Shown here piece by piece: positions 1-9,990 of a DNA stretch of 64,000 nucleotides. The notes below the pieces were generated by a model. That model was not told the DNA's origin. It was given only the letters and a program-made list of their open reading frames with translations, and ran no database searches. The stretch's first letter is position 1. Every line of letters begins with the position of its first letter. Position numbers and translations under genes: made by a program. The stretch comes from Hymenopus coronatus (Eukaryota; Arthropoda; Insecta; Mantodea; Hymenopodidae). The stretch covers positions 110,698,176 to 110,762,175 of the forward strand of contig CM060897.1 in the NCBI GenBank assembly GCA_030762935.1, read 5' to 3'.

Positions 1-75
1 GGTCTGTGGACCCGTGCGACTGTTGAATTTCTATGTATGATATTGCTATATTAATAAATACACTTATTCATTCAA
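1..75 (+). repeat. 3' tail of a LINE with (ATTC)n end
   Basis: The sequence from 'ggtctgtggacccgtgcgac' to 'cacttattcattca' recurs nearly unchanged at 59517-59600, including the AATAAA-containing end and ATTC repeats. Short tandem tails after a conserved 3'UTR are typical of non-LTR retrotransposons. The window cuts into the element, so only its tail is visible. Confidence 0.6.
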
Positions 76-119
76 CAAATACAGCGAAACACACACATGT
101 ACACATACGGTTATTTTTC

Positions 120-222
120 ATAAAAATGTTTTTTATGCTTCAGTGGGCATCAAAACATGTATATCTGATGAAATCGTAGCATCAAATTTTGGGTGCATGC
201 AAAATTTCTACTTAATGTAACT
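120..222 (+). repeat. R1 fragment, 3' end
   Basis: Matches the last ~100 bp of the R1 family ('cattaaaacatgtat...gaaatc...aattttgggtg'), diverged. It sits about 150 bp upstream of the first coding exon. Confidence 0.5.
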
Positions 223-370
223 GCGTGGTACAGACAGAACAACAATTTTTCGTACCAAAATTAAAAGCATAATAATGCTAAATATCTTCTGTTCAAAGAA
301 GTTACGCGATGTATTTTCATTTGATGATTCTAAAACAATTGTTTTAATGTTCTTTTCACAAATATAGGAG

Positions 371-539
371 ATGGGAAGCAGCTCTAGTAAAAGAAACGGA
401 GGAGGATGTCTAGGTCGACGTCGGGCCAGGGGATCAAGAAAAGGTCAAGATGAAATCAAGCTTCCAGGATCACGGTTGAAGTTTTCAAAGGATCAGTTGC
501 AACGTCTCAATTTGCATCTCATACGTTTAGAACAGCTTG
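371..539 (+). CDS. Exon with start codon of a Mab-21-like gene; N-myristoylation signal
   Basis: This is the first coding exon of the only convincing host gene. A polypyrimidine stretch and an AG at 366-367 precede it (exon from 368), so the start codon sits 3 bases into an exon and at least one 5'UTR exon must lie upstream. It encodes about 56 residues. They begin MGSSSSK: Gly2 with Ser6 and Lys7 is the standard N-myristoyltransferase signature. A Cys13 and an Arg/Lys-rich stretch (residues 8-25) follow, the usual make-up of a lipid-plus-basic membrane anchor. The later part (LQRLNLHLIRLEQL) looks helical. The exon ends in ...CTTG|GTAAGTG, a strong donor at phase 1, and the split Gly codon is completed exactly by the exon at 16927. 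Membrane anchoring is inferred from the motif. Exon identity is well supported by splice signals and phase match. Confidence 0.75.
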
Positions 540-631
540 GTAAGTGTTTAACAAATACACTTTTCTGTAATTATTAACTCAAGAGCAGACGTACTGGAAT
601 ATGCATCTCATATACTATGTATACATGCATT

Positions 632-636
<5 letters not shown>

Positions 637-669
<33 letters not shown>
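637..669 (+). repeat. (CA)n(TA)n microsatellite
   Basis: Perfect CA run followed by TA run, about 33 bp, in intron 1. Confidence 0.95.
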
Positions 670-1101
670 GTCAAATAATAAAAGCTCCCGCCGGTCACAC
701 TATAGTCAAAGAATAAAACCTCCTTCCGGAAGAAGAGTAGTCTTCTGTTGAGAACCACTATAAATAGTCTCAGAAGACCACTTTATTCTGGAAGACTTTT
801 GCACCACTGGCAAGCCGTAAGAGCTAGACAAAAACTAACTAGATAAATATCTAATGGGTTCCATTCATATAACTTTCAATAGCTGATCAGCAAAAAATTT
901 TTTTTTGAAAAAGATTATTTTTTATGAGGGTCGGCTATAAGTTCCGGGTCTTGCACAGATATGGCGCCACTAGGGCAGTTAGACGGTAGCATGTATAGTT
1001 TAACTCTAGACTAGCTTGTATCCATTGTTGCAGGTCAATACCTTGTCTAGTTTTTGAATGACAGTATTTTAAAACAAGACAACTTTAGAGTTTTCACGAA
1101 A

Positions 1102-1515
1102 ATGGAGGATTTGGAAAAACGAACAGTAGTTAAATACTTCTATTTTAAAGGATTAACGTCTAAAGAAAATAAGGAGGAAATGGACAGTACATTGAAAGAC
1201 ACTGTACCTTCATATTCAATATTAAAAGGTGGGTTGCAGAGTTTAAAATGGGACGAACGAGCACTAGTGATGAGCCCCGCTCTGGACGCCCTGTAGAAGT
1301 GACAACTCCAGGGATCATTGATAAAAATCATCGTTTAGTACTGGAAGACCGCATATTAAAGTTGTTTGAGATAGCAGAGGCTGTACACATTTCAAAAGAA
1401 CGTGCAGATAAAATTTTAAGAAATGTTTTGGGCTTTCACAGGGTCTGGGCAAGATGGGTGGCGCGTTTGTTGCAAAGAAAAACTATTTCTGTTAAGAATG
1501 TGGAGTTCTACCGTA
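1102..1515 (+). pseudogene. Mariner transposase remnant, DNA-binding half only
   Basis: Two frames hold the N-terminal part. From 1102 the reading MEDLEKRTVVKYFYFKGLTS is the first helix-turn-helix region. A frameshift near 1230 moves to a frame with GRTSTSDEPRSGRP (the AT-hook-like GRPR linker), then the second helix-turn-helix (ILKLFEIAEAVHISKERADK) and the WVARLL linker that normally precedes the catalytic domain. All three catalytic Asp motifs are absent. What follows is Penelope-like sequence, not transposase. Confidence 0.85.
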
Positions 1516-1544
1516 AAAATCCCATTGACCTTTTGAGAGAGACC

Positions 1545-1646
1545 ACGGAGATGTACACGCCACTGATGATGCCTGCCGCAGACGCAGGCGAAACGTCTGG
1601 GGAACGAAGGGAGAAGCCCAGTGGACCACGGCCTACAAGCCCGGTT
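1545..1646 (+). mobile_element. Penelope-like element terminal fragment inside the mariner
   Basis: A hammerhead-type fold (1560-1600) is followed by 'tggaccacggcctacaagcccgg'. The same order (hammerhead, then accacgg-ctacaagcccgg) occurs at 4084-4222. Penelope-like elements are known to carry hammerhead motifs in their terminal repeats. The fragment replaces the catalytic part of the mariner. Boundaries are approximate. Confidence 0.6.
1560..1600 (+). ncRNA. Hammerhead ribozyme, intact core
   Basis: The core CTGATGA is at 1563-1569. Stem II is GCCTGC (1571-1576) pairing with GCAGGC (1584-1589) around a 7-nt loop. GAAA is at 1590-1593 and the cleavage triplet GTC at 1595-1597. Stem I is CCA (1560-1562) with TGG (1598-1600). 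Stem III is only AC/GT with no loop, the minimal form reported for Penelope-type hammerheads, which is thought to need a dimer to cut. An extra U lies between CTGATGA and stem II, as in the second copy. Activity is inferred, not shown. Confidence 0.72.
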
Positions 1647-2482
1647 TTGTTTTCTATAAGTGAATTTATTTACTGTTTTCATTGAGAGGCCCGGGACTTA
1701 TCAGCCGACCCTAATATCTACATCATACTAATCGAGATAAACATTAACAGAAATTGTCTTACTATTGCTTCTTTGGAAGCAGAAGGGAAATAAGGGAATA
1801 CTTTGTGCTAAAGCTATATTCATATCTTTTAAAATCCAGTCGCTATGTGAAACAATTGAGGTTTGGTTTGCTTTGTATGGCCCCGTTTTAGAAAGGTAGT
1901 TCAAAATTGAAACCAATAACAAGGACTATCTTGAAAGCGGTCCAATCAACAAGAAAGATGTATATGACATAAATTCTGTGTTTTAACAAGATCTCCTTTT
2001 TCTGTGACTTAGTTTTGTCTCTTATGGTTTAACTGTTATGCGAAATTCTGGAAATCTCATCCAAAATAAAGATGTCCTCAGAAGATACTACAAGAAAATT
2101 CAAAATATACATTTTAATTATGATATAAATATCTTTAATATATGGTATTGTAATCAAAATAGTTACAGCCATTTTTAAGAATATTTTATTTTTAAAAAAC
2201 TTTCTATGAAAAGGACAGCTTGTGGTGGGGGTGTTTTCTTGAAAATCTTCTTGTCGAATCCTTGGAAAATACTGAACATAAATACCAAATTTGGTATTTA
2301 ACGGTATTTTCGTTTTTGAGCTATGCCGTGTACAGAAAAACACACTCAGACCTTTTCCTTAAGATGCTTTTTTTAACTCAGGGGGCCTCAAAATATTTCC
2401 GGCAAAGTCCCAACATCGAATATTGAGTGGAATATCTTCTCTGTCCACTATGTATGAACATTTTACGGGATAGAAAAAATAA

Positions 2483-2856
2483 AATTGCAGATTTCTTTAA
2501 AATACACAATTTATATGATATACCTTTTTCTTGGAGTTTACAATTTCCAAGATAATGGTTTCTGTTTTAAAATATACTTAAGCGTTGGTCATATGAGAAT
2601 TTGTGAACTCCTGCCAACGCAAAGAAACGAATTCAACCACATAGTAATCAACTTTTTAAAGATTTGACTATTGCTTAGCCTGGTGAATTCCCTTATATCC
2701 GCTCTACTTACAAGGAAGCAAGTAATAAGACCATTTCTGCTATTATCTCGATTAGCATGAAGTAGATAGAAGAATACGCATTTAACAATAATTTGTTACA
2801 GAAATATAGAGAAAGTCGTGTGAATGGAATACATTCGATTTTTATATTCTGAAATA
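2483..2856 (-). repeat. R1 5' half, reverse orientation
   Basis: Reads as reverse complement of the first ~380 bp of R1, ending 'agagaaagtcgtgtgaatggaa' then the AT flank. It sits tail-to-tail with the preceding forward copy. Confidence 0.7.
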
Positions 2857-2965
2857 TGTAAAATGAATAATTCCAGCACACTGGTGTCTCACTAGCCAGA
2901 GTACAACACTCGCTATACCATTTCTCTCCCATTGGCGAAGATTACAAAGGCGATTCAGGTCAAGA

Positions 2966-3733
2966 AATCTGATGTTCCATTCACACGACTTTCTCTACAT
3001 CTCTTCCACAAATTATTGTTACAAAGCTTAATCTTCTATCTTCATCATTCTAATCGATATAAGTATTAGCTTTCTTTAAGCAGAAAGGAAATAACCAGAT
3101 TAAAACGACAGCTGGTTGCTATGAGATGAAATCCGTTTCTATGCATTGCCTGGAGTTCACAAATTCCGGTATGTGAAAGGTTTTAAGTATTTTAAAACTG
3201 AAACAAATAACAAGCAATACCTCAAAAATGGTTAACTCAACGAAAAAATGTATCATATGACATAAATTGTGTGTTTTAGCGAGATCTACATTTTTGTGAG
3301 TAAATTTTTGTCTATCACTTACGGTTTACCAGTTATGTAAAATCCAGCAAAACTCATCCAAAATATAAAATTCTTCAGAGGCTATTCCCAGAAAATTCAA
3401 GATAAACGTTTTATTTGCCATGTAAATTCGAATTCTTTTCCATGTATAGGGTAGTTTGGGATAGGGGGATTTTCCTCAAAACCTTTGTGTCGCTTCCTTG
3501 GAAAATACTAAACTTATATACCAAGTTTGGTATTTTATCGACATTTCATTTTTGAGTTATCGTGTTCACAGACACACGGACACACATGGACCTTTTTCTA
3601 AAAATGCTCTTTTTGGATACAAGGGACTCTACAACCCCTATTTCCGGTGAAATCTCGGTGTTGAATTTTTGGGTGGAATGCAATACCTTCTCTATACACC
3701 ATGTACATGGTAGGAACGTGCAGAGAAAGTAAA
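2966..3733 (+). repeat. R1 copy, near full length
   Basis: Begins aatctgatgttccattcacacgactttctctac, has all internal blocks and ends atgtacatggtaggaacgtgcagagaaagtaaag. It is directly followed by another forward copy, forming a two-unit head-to-tail array. Confidence 0.8.
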
Positions 3734-4083
3734 GATCTGATGTCTTGCATTCGCATGACTTTGTCTATCTGTTCTGCAAACAAACTGTTCTTACAAAATA
3801 TTATTCTTCTATCTACAAAACGAGATAAACATTAACACAATTGGTCTTACAACTTAGTTCCTTATAAGCAGAAGAGAAATAAGGGAATATACTAGGCTAA
3901 AGCGATAGTCAAATAATTTAAATGCCGAACGAAATGTAGACAATTTAATTTCGGTTTGCTTTGCATTTCCAGAAAAACAAAAGAGAGAAGAAACGAAGGG
4001 CAACCCAATTTGAGATGTCTACTATTGAGGGCAGTAACAAGGAATATTTCAGAAACGGTCAACTCTACAACAAAAATGCATAT

Positions 4084-4222
4084 AAGCTCGTAGGCTTTCA
4101 CGGCCGGTGTTATTAGGGGTAAAATGAGGATGTCCTCCACAGCTGAGGACGAAACGTCAAATTTTAATAATTTTAATATTTGACCACGGTCTACAAGCCC
4201 GGACAATTTATATTTTACCAAA
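4084..4222 (+). mobile_element. Penelope-like terminal fragment inserted in R1
   Basis: Runs from 'gctcgtaggctttcacggcc' to 'accacggtctacaagcccgg' plus a short tail. The two ends are partly complementary in composition, and the middle is a hammerhead-like fold. The R1 consensus shows that these ~140 bp are extra. Confidence 0.6.
4124..4158 (+). ncRNA. Decayed hammerhead ribozyme
   Basis: Same architecture as the copy at 1560: TGAGGA (4125-4130), one extra T, stem II GTCCTC (4132-4137) and GAGGAC (4145-4150) around a 7-nt loop, GAAAC (4151-4155), GTC (4156-4158). The conserved first C of CTGANGA is an A here (4124), and stem I is not evident, so it is probably inactive. Stem II differs in sequence from the first copy but keeps its pairing. 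Confidence 0.6.
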
Positions 4223-4700
4223 ACTATATGACATAAATTGTATGTTTTAACGAAATCTACATTTTGTGTGTGTAAGTTTTCGTGCATTTCTTACGGTTTA
4301 CCAGTTATGCAAAATTCATCCAGAATGCACAGGTCTTCAGAAGCTATTCTCAGAAAATTCAAGATATACTGTTCATTTGTGATGTAAATAGTTCTAATAC
4401 TGGTATTTTAGTTAAAATTGTTTGAGCCATTTTTGAGAAAAACAAAATTTTCAAAAATTTTCCATGTAAAGAGTATTTTGGGGAACGGAGTTTTGTTGAA
4501 AATCCTTGGTTTGCATTCAAGTTGTGTGTTTAATGGTCTTTCAGTTTTTGAGCTATGCTGTCCAAAGACACACACGGACCTTTTTCTAATTCTTTTTACT
4601 CAGAGAGCTTCAAAACGTATATATCCATTGAAATCTCGGTATCAAATTTTTAGATGGAATACAATACTACCCCTACACACTATGTACGTAATACGGAGAA

Positions 4701-4959
4701 TGTAAAAATTAAAATATGGGAAGTTATCTAGCTGTTCTGTGAAAGCCGTTTGAGGGAACAGTGAGAAGTTACTCATCTAATGCCATTAGTAGACTTACCA
4801 GCTTTTTAAATTAAAAGGGACATTCATATAAAGGAGTGGGGGTACACACGGATAGCCAAATAATACTGAAATTACGTAACAAACAATAAAGCATGCTAAG
4901 TGACAGAAGAAATAAGACGGCAACCGAGAAATCTTTATTCATTATAGTGGATAATATAT
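4701..4959. other. Unassigned AT-rich intron sequence
   Basis: No coding frame or known repeat recognised. Confidence 0.5.
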
Positions 4960-5023
4960 TTTAAGTGAGTGAAACCAAATATTGGAATGCAGTGAAATCA
5001 AATAACAGACAAGTTAATGAAGG

Positions 5024-5440
5024 GGGGGGCTCAGACTTTTCGTCTGGGACTGACATTCGGGAGGCCCGGGTTTGATCCCTTTGACCGCTCACTCTGGTCC
5101 TGGGTTTTTCCGTGGTTTTTCTGGGGCCGCTTAGGCGTATGTTGAAATCTACCACGGTTTCTTTCCCTTTCATTCCTTCATTAAATTTCCCTTCTTCATC
5201 TTGCAGGTCGGATCAGGTGTGATTTTGCAGATGATACGGTTGCTTGCTTCGAGTGAAACTCCCTTCCCCCGGGTTACGCTGGTTGAGGCTAGGCGCCATT
5301 CTAGAGGAATCCTTCCGACGGCCTCCCGCCGCCTGTATAGCCTCCGTGACGCACCAGGGCTGCCATCTAGTGACTTTTTAGAGACTTCCGGGCGTCTCTG
5401 CGCTTAGCTCCGTCGTTTTTTTTTTGTTTTTTTTTGTGCT
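5024..5440 (+). repeat. SINE-like element with T-rich end
   Basis: GC-rich island. It opens with a tRNA-like B box in 'ggcccgggtttgatccc', then a 'gggtttttccgtggtttttc' core and a 'gcctcccgccgcctgtatag' tail, and ends in two T runs near 5420. Distinct from the main SINE family here. Boundaries are uncertain. Confidence 0.45.
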
Positions 5441-5615
5441 GGCATATGGTTTCCCTTCCTCTCATCCCACCCCGGGGGTTGGTTGACCGCAGTAATTCAA
5501 CACTTGGTCGCAGTTGCCGAGGCATCCTTCGACATTAATATGCTCTAACCTCTAAATATAACAATCATGTATAATAAAGGACGAAAGATCAGGCAAGCAC
5601 GAGAAGGAATCGAAC

Positions 5616-6560
5616 AATCTGATGTTTCATTCACATGACGTTTAGTACAAACTATTGCTGAAAAAAGTTGTTCTCATATATGTAGAAGGAAAATATGGCT
5701 ACACTAGGCTATATAGCACTAGTCATTTGCTTTTAAAAGGATTGAAGAAATTGAAATTCGGTATTTGTTTTGCACGATCAGGAGTAAAACAAAAGAGAGA
5801 TGACACGAAAGAATGAATTCTCCCGTCAGAGAATATTTGAAGTAGCTAAAAATTGAAACCAATAACAAGGAGTATCTCAGACTGGTTTCCATGGCCGCGC
5901 TCGCTAAATTGTGTAAGCTTGGTGCTCAGTGGCACAGGGGATCTCGGGTTGAAGCCCGCCTTGTGTCTGGGTATTTGTGTTCTTGTAAATATGTGTATGT
6001 AAAACGGAAAACAAACAGAATAAAGTAGGGAAAACAGAAAAATAAATACAAAAGAAGTATATAACGTAAACAATATGTTTAAAGAGATCTACATTTTTTG
6101 TCTATCTCTTCCGGTTACCAGGTATGCAAAATTCATCCAAAAAGAAAAGATCTTCAGAGACTATACCCAAAAAATTCAAGATATACATTTTATTTGTCAT
6201 GCAAATATCTATAATATATGATATATTAATCAAAATTGTTAGTCTTTTTGAGAAAAAATATTCAAAAAATTGTTCACTTAAAAGGTAGTTTGGGGTAGTG
6301 GACTTTCTTGAAAATGTTCATGTCGTATGCTTGGAAGATTCCAAATTAGGTATTTAATAACGGTCTTTTCGGTTTTGATATATGCTGTCACCACACACAC
6401 ACACACAAAGACACACACATACTGAGATTTTCCTAAAAATCCTTTTTTTTATTCATTCAGGAGTTCGCAAAACTTGTATTTCCCATGAAATCTCGGTGTC
6501 GATTTTTTGGATGGAATTCAATTCCTTTTCTACACATTATGTGCATATGTAGTACATGTA
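5616..6560 (+). repeat. R1 copy interrupted by a SINE-like insert
   Basis: Forward R1 from caatctgatgtttcattcacatgac to gtagagaaagtaaaaatatc. The normal text 'ggagtatctcaga...' breaks at about 5880 and resumes at about 6072 with 'aaacaatatgtttaaagagatctac'. Confidence 0.75.
5882..6071 (+). repeat. SINE-like insert in R1
   Basis: Non-R1 sequence with a B-box-like 'ctcgggttgaagcccgcc' and an A-rich tail (gtaaaacggaaaacaaacag...). The pre-insertion R1 text supports its limits. Confidence 0.45.
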
Positions 6561-6780
6561 GAGAAAGTAAAAATATCAATAAGTCTGGTAGATATAACAA
6601 AAAGAAGCGTATACATCACTGAAAAGAAGACTACAGTTAGATATAATCAAAACTGCACAGATATCACAATTCTGGCCAAAATAATATTTACATATGAGGG
6701 GTTAAACTTTAATAGTGAAAACTATTTATTCACAGCTAGTAAAAAAATAATACATGTTACCAAGTTTTACTGTCCTTCAA
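6561..6780. other. Unassigned sequence
   Basis: AT-rich; an open frame of about 90 codons overlaps R1 and is not credible as a gene. Confidence 0.4.
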
Positions 6781-7075
6781 AGTAGTCACCAGCATTGTTT
6801 ACAATGTTCTGCCAGCAATGTGAAAGTCGTAGCAGCGTCTGATGTGTGCTGCCTGACGGATTTCTGAAATGGTTCTAAAGCAAATGGCTCGAAATGGTTC
6901 CCTCATCTTCGGAGTCAAATCAAAGCTACAAAACTTAAGTCCGGAACGTATGCTGGATGGTATAGCACAGTAGTTCCCATCCCCATCGACCGCAGAAATC
7001 AGCCACAGCTTGCTCTATATGCGGCCAAACTTGTCGTGCACAATAATTATGGATGGGCTCTGCAGAAAGTGTCAG
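6781..7075 (-). pseudogene. Tc1/mariner transposase C-terminal remnant
   Basis: On the minus strand the text reads, across frameshifts, GRWGWE.., LYHPAYVPDLS, FDLTPKMREPFRA, RTISEIRQA and finally a 'W..VNNAGDYFE'-like end. It matches the order of the remnants at 55090-55345 and 57595-57910, so one family is present three times. Catalytic region incomplete. Confidence 0.65.
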
Positions 7076-7212
7076 TATATATAAACATTGCTTTAGCACA
7101 TTTGTTATTTCTTTATTATTTAATTATTACATGTTTATCAATCTGTTGATTCAACTCGTGGTGAGCAACAATTCGTACGTAATTGGCGTACCCAGGACCG
7201 GTTTTTCGTTTT

Positions 7213-7765
7213 AGTTTAAAATTGAAACTATAACAAGGAATATCTCGGAAACATTTAACTTTATAATAAAGTACATGACATGAATTGTGTGTTTTAACGA
7301 GATCTATTTTATATGTGTTACGTTTATGTCTATCTTACGGTTTACAAGTTATAGAAAAGTCACTCAGAATGAAAAGGCCTTCTGAGGCTATTGCCACAAA
7401 ATTCCAGATATATTTCGTTGGTCATAAATATATTTTAAACACAAGGTATTTGAAAAAAAAATCGTTAGAGCCAATTTTGAGAAAATCACAAATTTCGAGG
7501 CATTTTCCACATAAAGGGTTGAGGTGGGAGATTTTACTGAAAATGTTCGTGTCACATTCTTGGAAAATACTAGAACATAAACAACAAGTTTGGTATTTAA
7601 TCACATTTTTTGTTTGAGCTATGCTATCCACAGACACAAATATTGGACTCGTGGAACCTCAAAACATGTATTTCGGGTGAAATCTCAATATAGAATTTTT
7701 GGTTGGAATACAATAACTTCTCTACCTACAATGGGCATTGTACATGCGTGCTAGAGAAAATAAAA
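7213..7765 (+). repeat. R1 copy, 5' truncated
   Basis: Starts inside the unit (aaattgaaactataacaagg) and runs to atgcgtgctagagaaaataaaac, diverged. Confidence 0.65.
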
Positions 7766-8213
7766 CTATCAAAATCCCCATTGGGCGCAAAGCGACGCGG
7801 GTTTGGGTAGCTGTGATGACCAAAAGACTTAGGGGTACAAAAATGCGGGGTTTAAATCTGTTTCTTATACCTGACCTCAGTAATAGGTTGGCATTATCCT
7901 GACGTCAGAAGTCAGCAATCAGGTTCACACAAAACGGTTATTGGGATATTCGATCCCACCACGTCAGATGCACACAACTGATTTAAGGTCTGGCCAACAG
8001 CGGAGTTCTAACTTCCGTGTCTTACTTTATACATTATTATAACCATTTACTTAGGTTGCATTTGCAATTATTTACAAAGCCATTTCCTGTTACTCAGGTT
8101 ATACGAATTACTTATCGTAATGTACAATTAGGTTTGACTACATCCACATAGCCCTTTGGCTCCTAGCGAGTATAGCACTTTGGTTTGTTCTACCTATTCC
8201 ATCAAAATCTCAC
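7766..8213. other. Unassigned sequence
   Basis: Moderate GC, no convincing frame. It includes an isolated 'ttgggatattcgatcccacc' that may be a decayed SINE B box. Confidence 0.4.
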
Positions 8214-8430
8214 GGTGCGCCGTGACCGAGTGGTTAGACCGCTAGCCTCTCACCTAGACAGCCCGGGTTCGATCCCAAGCGACCGCAAATGGGATTTGTG
8301 CGGGTTTTCTCCGGTTTCCCACGCCATCGCATTTGACCGATGCTCCATCTTCATTTCATGTATAATCAGTGTCATCGCCTGCTGTGCCATTTGTAGTAAA
8401 AGCAGGCGTTAAACGCTATCAACAACAATA
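8214..8430 (+). repeat. tRNA-derived SINE (short type)
   Basis: RNA polymerase III promoter boxes are clear: A box tgaccgagtgg at 8223-8233 and B box ggttcgatccc at 8266-8276. A 'gggttttctccggtttccc' core follows, resembling the Nin-type central domain of animal SINEs, then a tail 'agtaaaagcaggcgttaaac' and an AAC/AAT repeat. The same tail marks the copies at 12867, 23920, 54615, 57345, 58105 and 60431. Confidence 0.8.
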
Positions 8431-9113
8431 ATCCCAATACCCGTGTTATCTCTACTGTTCTCTCTCCTTCTTATCCACTTTTATTTTATCATTCCTAAAT
8501 ATATATCCCTATTTCATTAATTCTTCTCTTTCATTTGAGTTTCAACATTTTCATGCTACTTCCCAAATTTCTTTCCCCTAATTCCTTGCATCTTTACATT
8601 CAGTTAAACAGTGAACAATACTGTTTTTGTCCCCGCATAAAATACAACGTTCTAGTTCAATGTCTCCCATCTCTTTCAAAAGTAATGCTCCTGACTCATC
8701 CACGGCAATCCTTCCCTCTCTTATATATATGTACACACACACACACACACACACACACACCCACACACACACACACACACATTCCTTCTTGTGACCATTC
8801 TTTATTTAATTTACGGCATGAACGAAACGACTTTTTACTTTCTAGTTCACCCCAAATTTCCTGTTTATCTATGTTTTCTTTCCTAATTCTCAATGACTTC
8901 CAGAATCGTTTTTCATCTTCCTCTCCCTTCCACATATGTATCCCATATCTATTTTCGCCAGGCTTTCCTCCTCCCTAGCTCGTCTTGATTTTAATTATCA
9001 TGATCTGCTTCATATGTATAGCAGACTCATATCTTCGATCTTGCTACACCTATACTATTATTTCAATATCCTCTCTAGTGCCATTCCGCTTTTTCCTATA
9101 TTTATGTACTATC
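8431..9113 (-). pseudogene. LINE 3' coding remnant with zinc-knuckle end
   Basis: Minus strand reads DESGALLLKEMGDIELERC-ILCGDKNSIVHCLTEC (about 8578-8700), a C-x2-C...H-x4-C motif of the kind at the C-terminus of non-LTR reverse transcriptases. A (AC)n run at 8731-8780 sits in it. Decayed; limits uncertain. Confidence 0.5.
8731..8780 (+). repeat. (AC)n microsatellite
   Basis: About 50 bp of AC repeats with one CC interruption. Confidence 0.95.
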
Positions 9114-9990
9114 TTTTTACTTTCTCTAGCCCCGTATGTACAATGTACATAGGGATAGAGAAGGTATTGTAATGCACCCAAAAATTCGATACCGAGATTT
9201 CACCGGAAATATATGTTTTGGGGTCCCCTGAGTCCGAAAAAAAGCATTTTTAAAAAAAAGGTCCGTGTGTGTGTGTGCCTGTGGACAGTATAGCCCCAAA
9301 ACGAAAAGACCGTTAAATACCAAACTTGGCATTTAGGTTTAGTATCTTCCAAGGATGCGACACGAAGATTTTCAAAAAAACTCCTCCAACCACAAACTAC
9401 CCTTTACGTGGAAAACATTTCGAAAATTTTGATTTTCTTAAAAATGGTTCAAACGATTTTGATTAAAATCGTATATTAAAGCTATTTATGTCCGAAATAA
9501 AATATCTCGAATTCTTTGGGAATAGCCTCTGAAGACCTCTTTGATCTGGATGAATTATGCCGAATTTTGCTTAAATGCTAAACCGTAAGAGATAGAAAAA
9601 AGTCGCGCGAAAAAAATTTAAATCACGACAAAACACACAATTTATGTCATTTACGTTTTTGTTGTGGAGGTAACCGTTTCCAAGATATTCCTTGTTATTG
9701 GTTTCAATTGTGAAGTACTTAAACATTTCTCTGACAGGAAGTGTCCGTTTTTCTTTTGTTCTACTGGCCAAGCAAAAAAGTGATTTGCAATGACAATCGC
9801 ATAACGATAGCTTTTAAAACATTTGACAATCACTTTAGCATAGCGCATTCCCTTATTCCCTTCTATTTATAAAGAACTAAGTAATAAGAACATTCTGCTA
9901 ATATTTATTTCAATTAGCATTGGGTACAAAGAAGAATAATCTTTTGCAAGAGGTTTGTAGAGCAGCTAGAGAAAGTCATGTGGGTGTAAT
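9114..9990 (-). repeat. R1 copy, full length, reverse
   Basis: Begins ttttactttctctagccccgtatg and ends gcagctagagaaagtcatgtgggtg. It contains the taccaaacttggcattt palindrome block and the gtgtgtgt tract. Confidence 0.8.

Larger units (their letters stand above)
925..1711 (+). mobile_element. Truncated mariner-like element with TIRs
   Basis: The terminal inverted repeats are GGGTCGGCTATAAGTTCCGG near 928 and its counterpart GGGTCGGCTGATAAGTCCCG read on the minus strand from 1711. Both are flanked by TA. At about 790 bp it is short for the roughly 1.3-kb family, because the catalytic region is gone. Non-autonomous and inactive. Confidence 0.85.
845..2478 (+). repeat. R1 copy split by a mariner
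   Basis: R1 5' sequence (tctaatgggttccattcatataactttc) occupies 845-922. It resumes immediately after the mariner at 1714 with atctacatcatactaatcgagataaac and continues through all internal blocks to 2478. The family consensus gives the undisturbed site, with a duplicated TA on each side of the mariner. Confidence 0.8.
3734..4700 (+). repeat. R1 copy with a Penelope-like insertion
   Basis: Starts gatctgatgtcttgcattcgcatgac and ends atgtacgtaatacggagaatgtaaaa. The R1 text breaks at about 4083 (caacaaaaatgcatat) and resumes at about 4223 (tatatgacataaattg), where the family is normally continuous. Confidence 0.8.

Noticed and set aside
2029..2343. Recurrent 60-130 codon frames in R1 copies (also at 3892, 7285, 22193, 26371, 29556)
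   Set aside because: They lie at the same place in a decayed non-coding repeat, differ by frameshifts between copies and show no conserved protein.
8223..8290. A functional tRNA gene
   Set aside because: A and B boxes are present but the acceptor stem does not close and the unit continues into a SINE body.
8535..8978. 147-codon plus-strand frame with a His-Thr run
   Set aside because: It crosses an AC microsatellite and is antisense to a LINE remnant.
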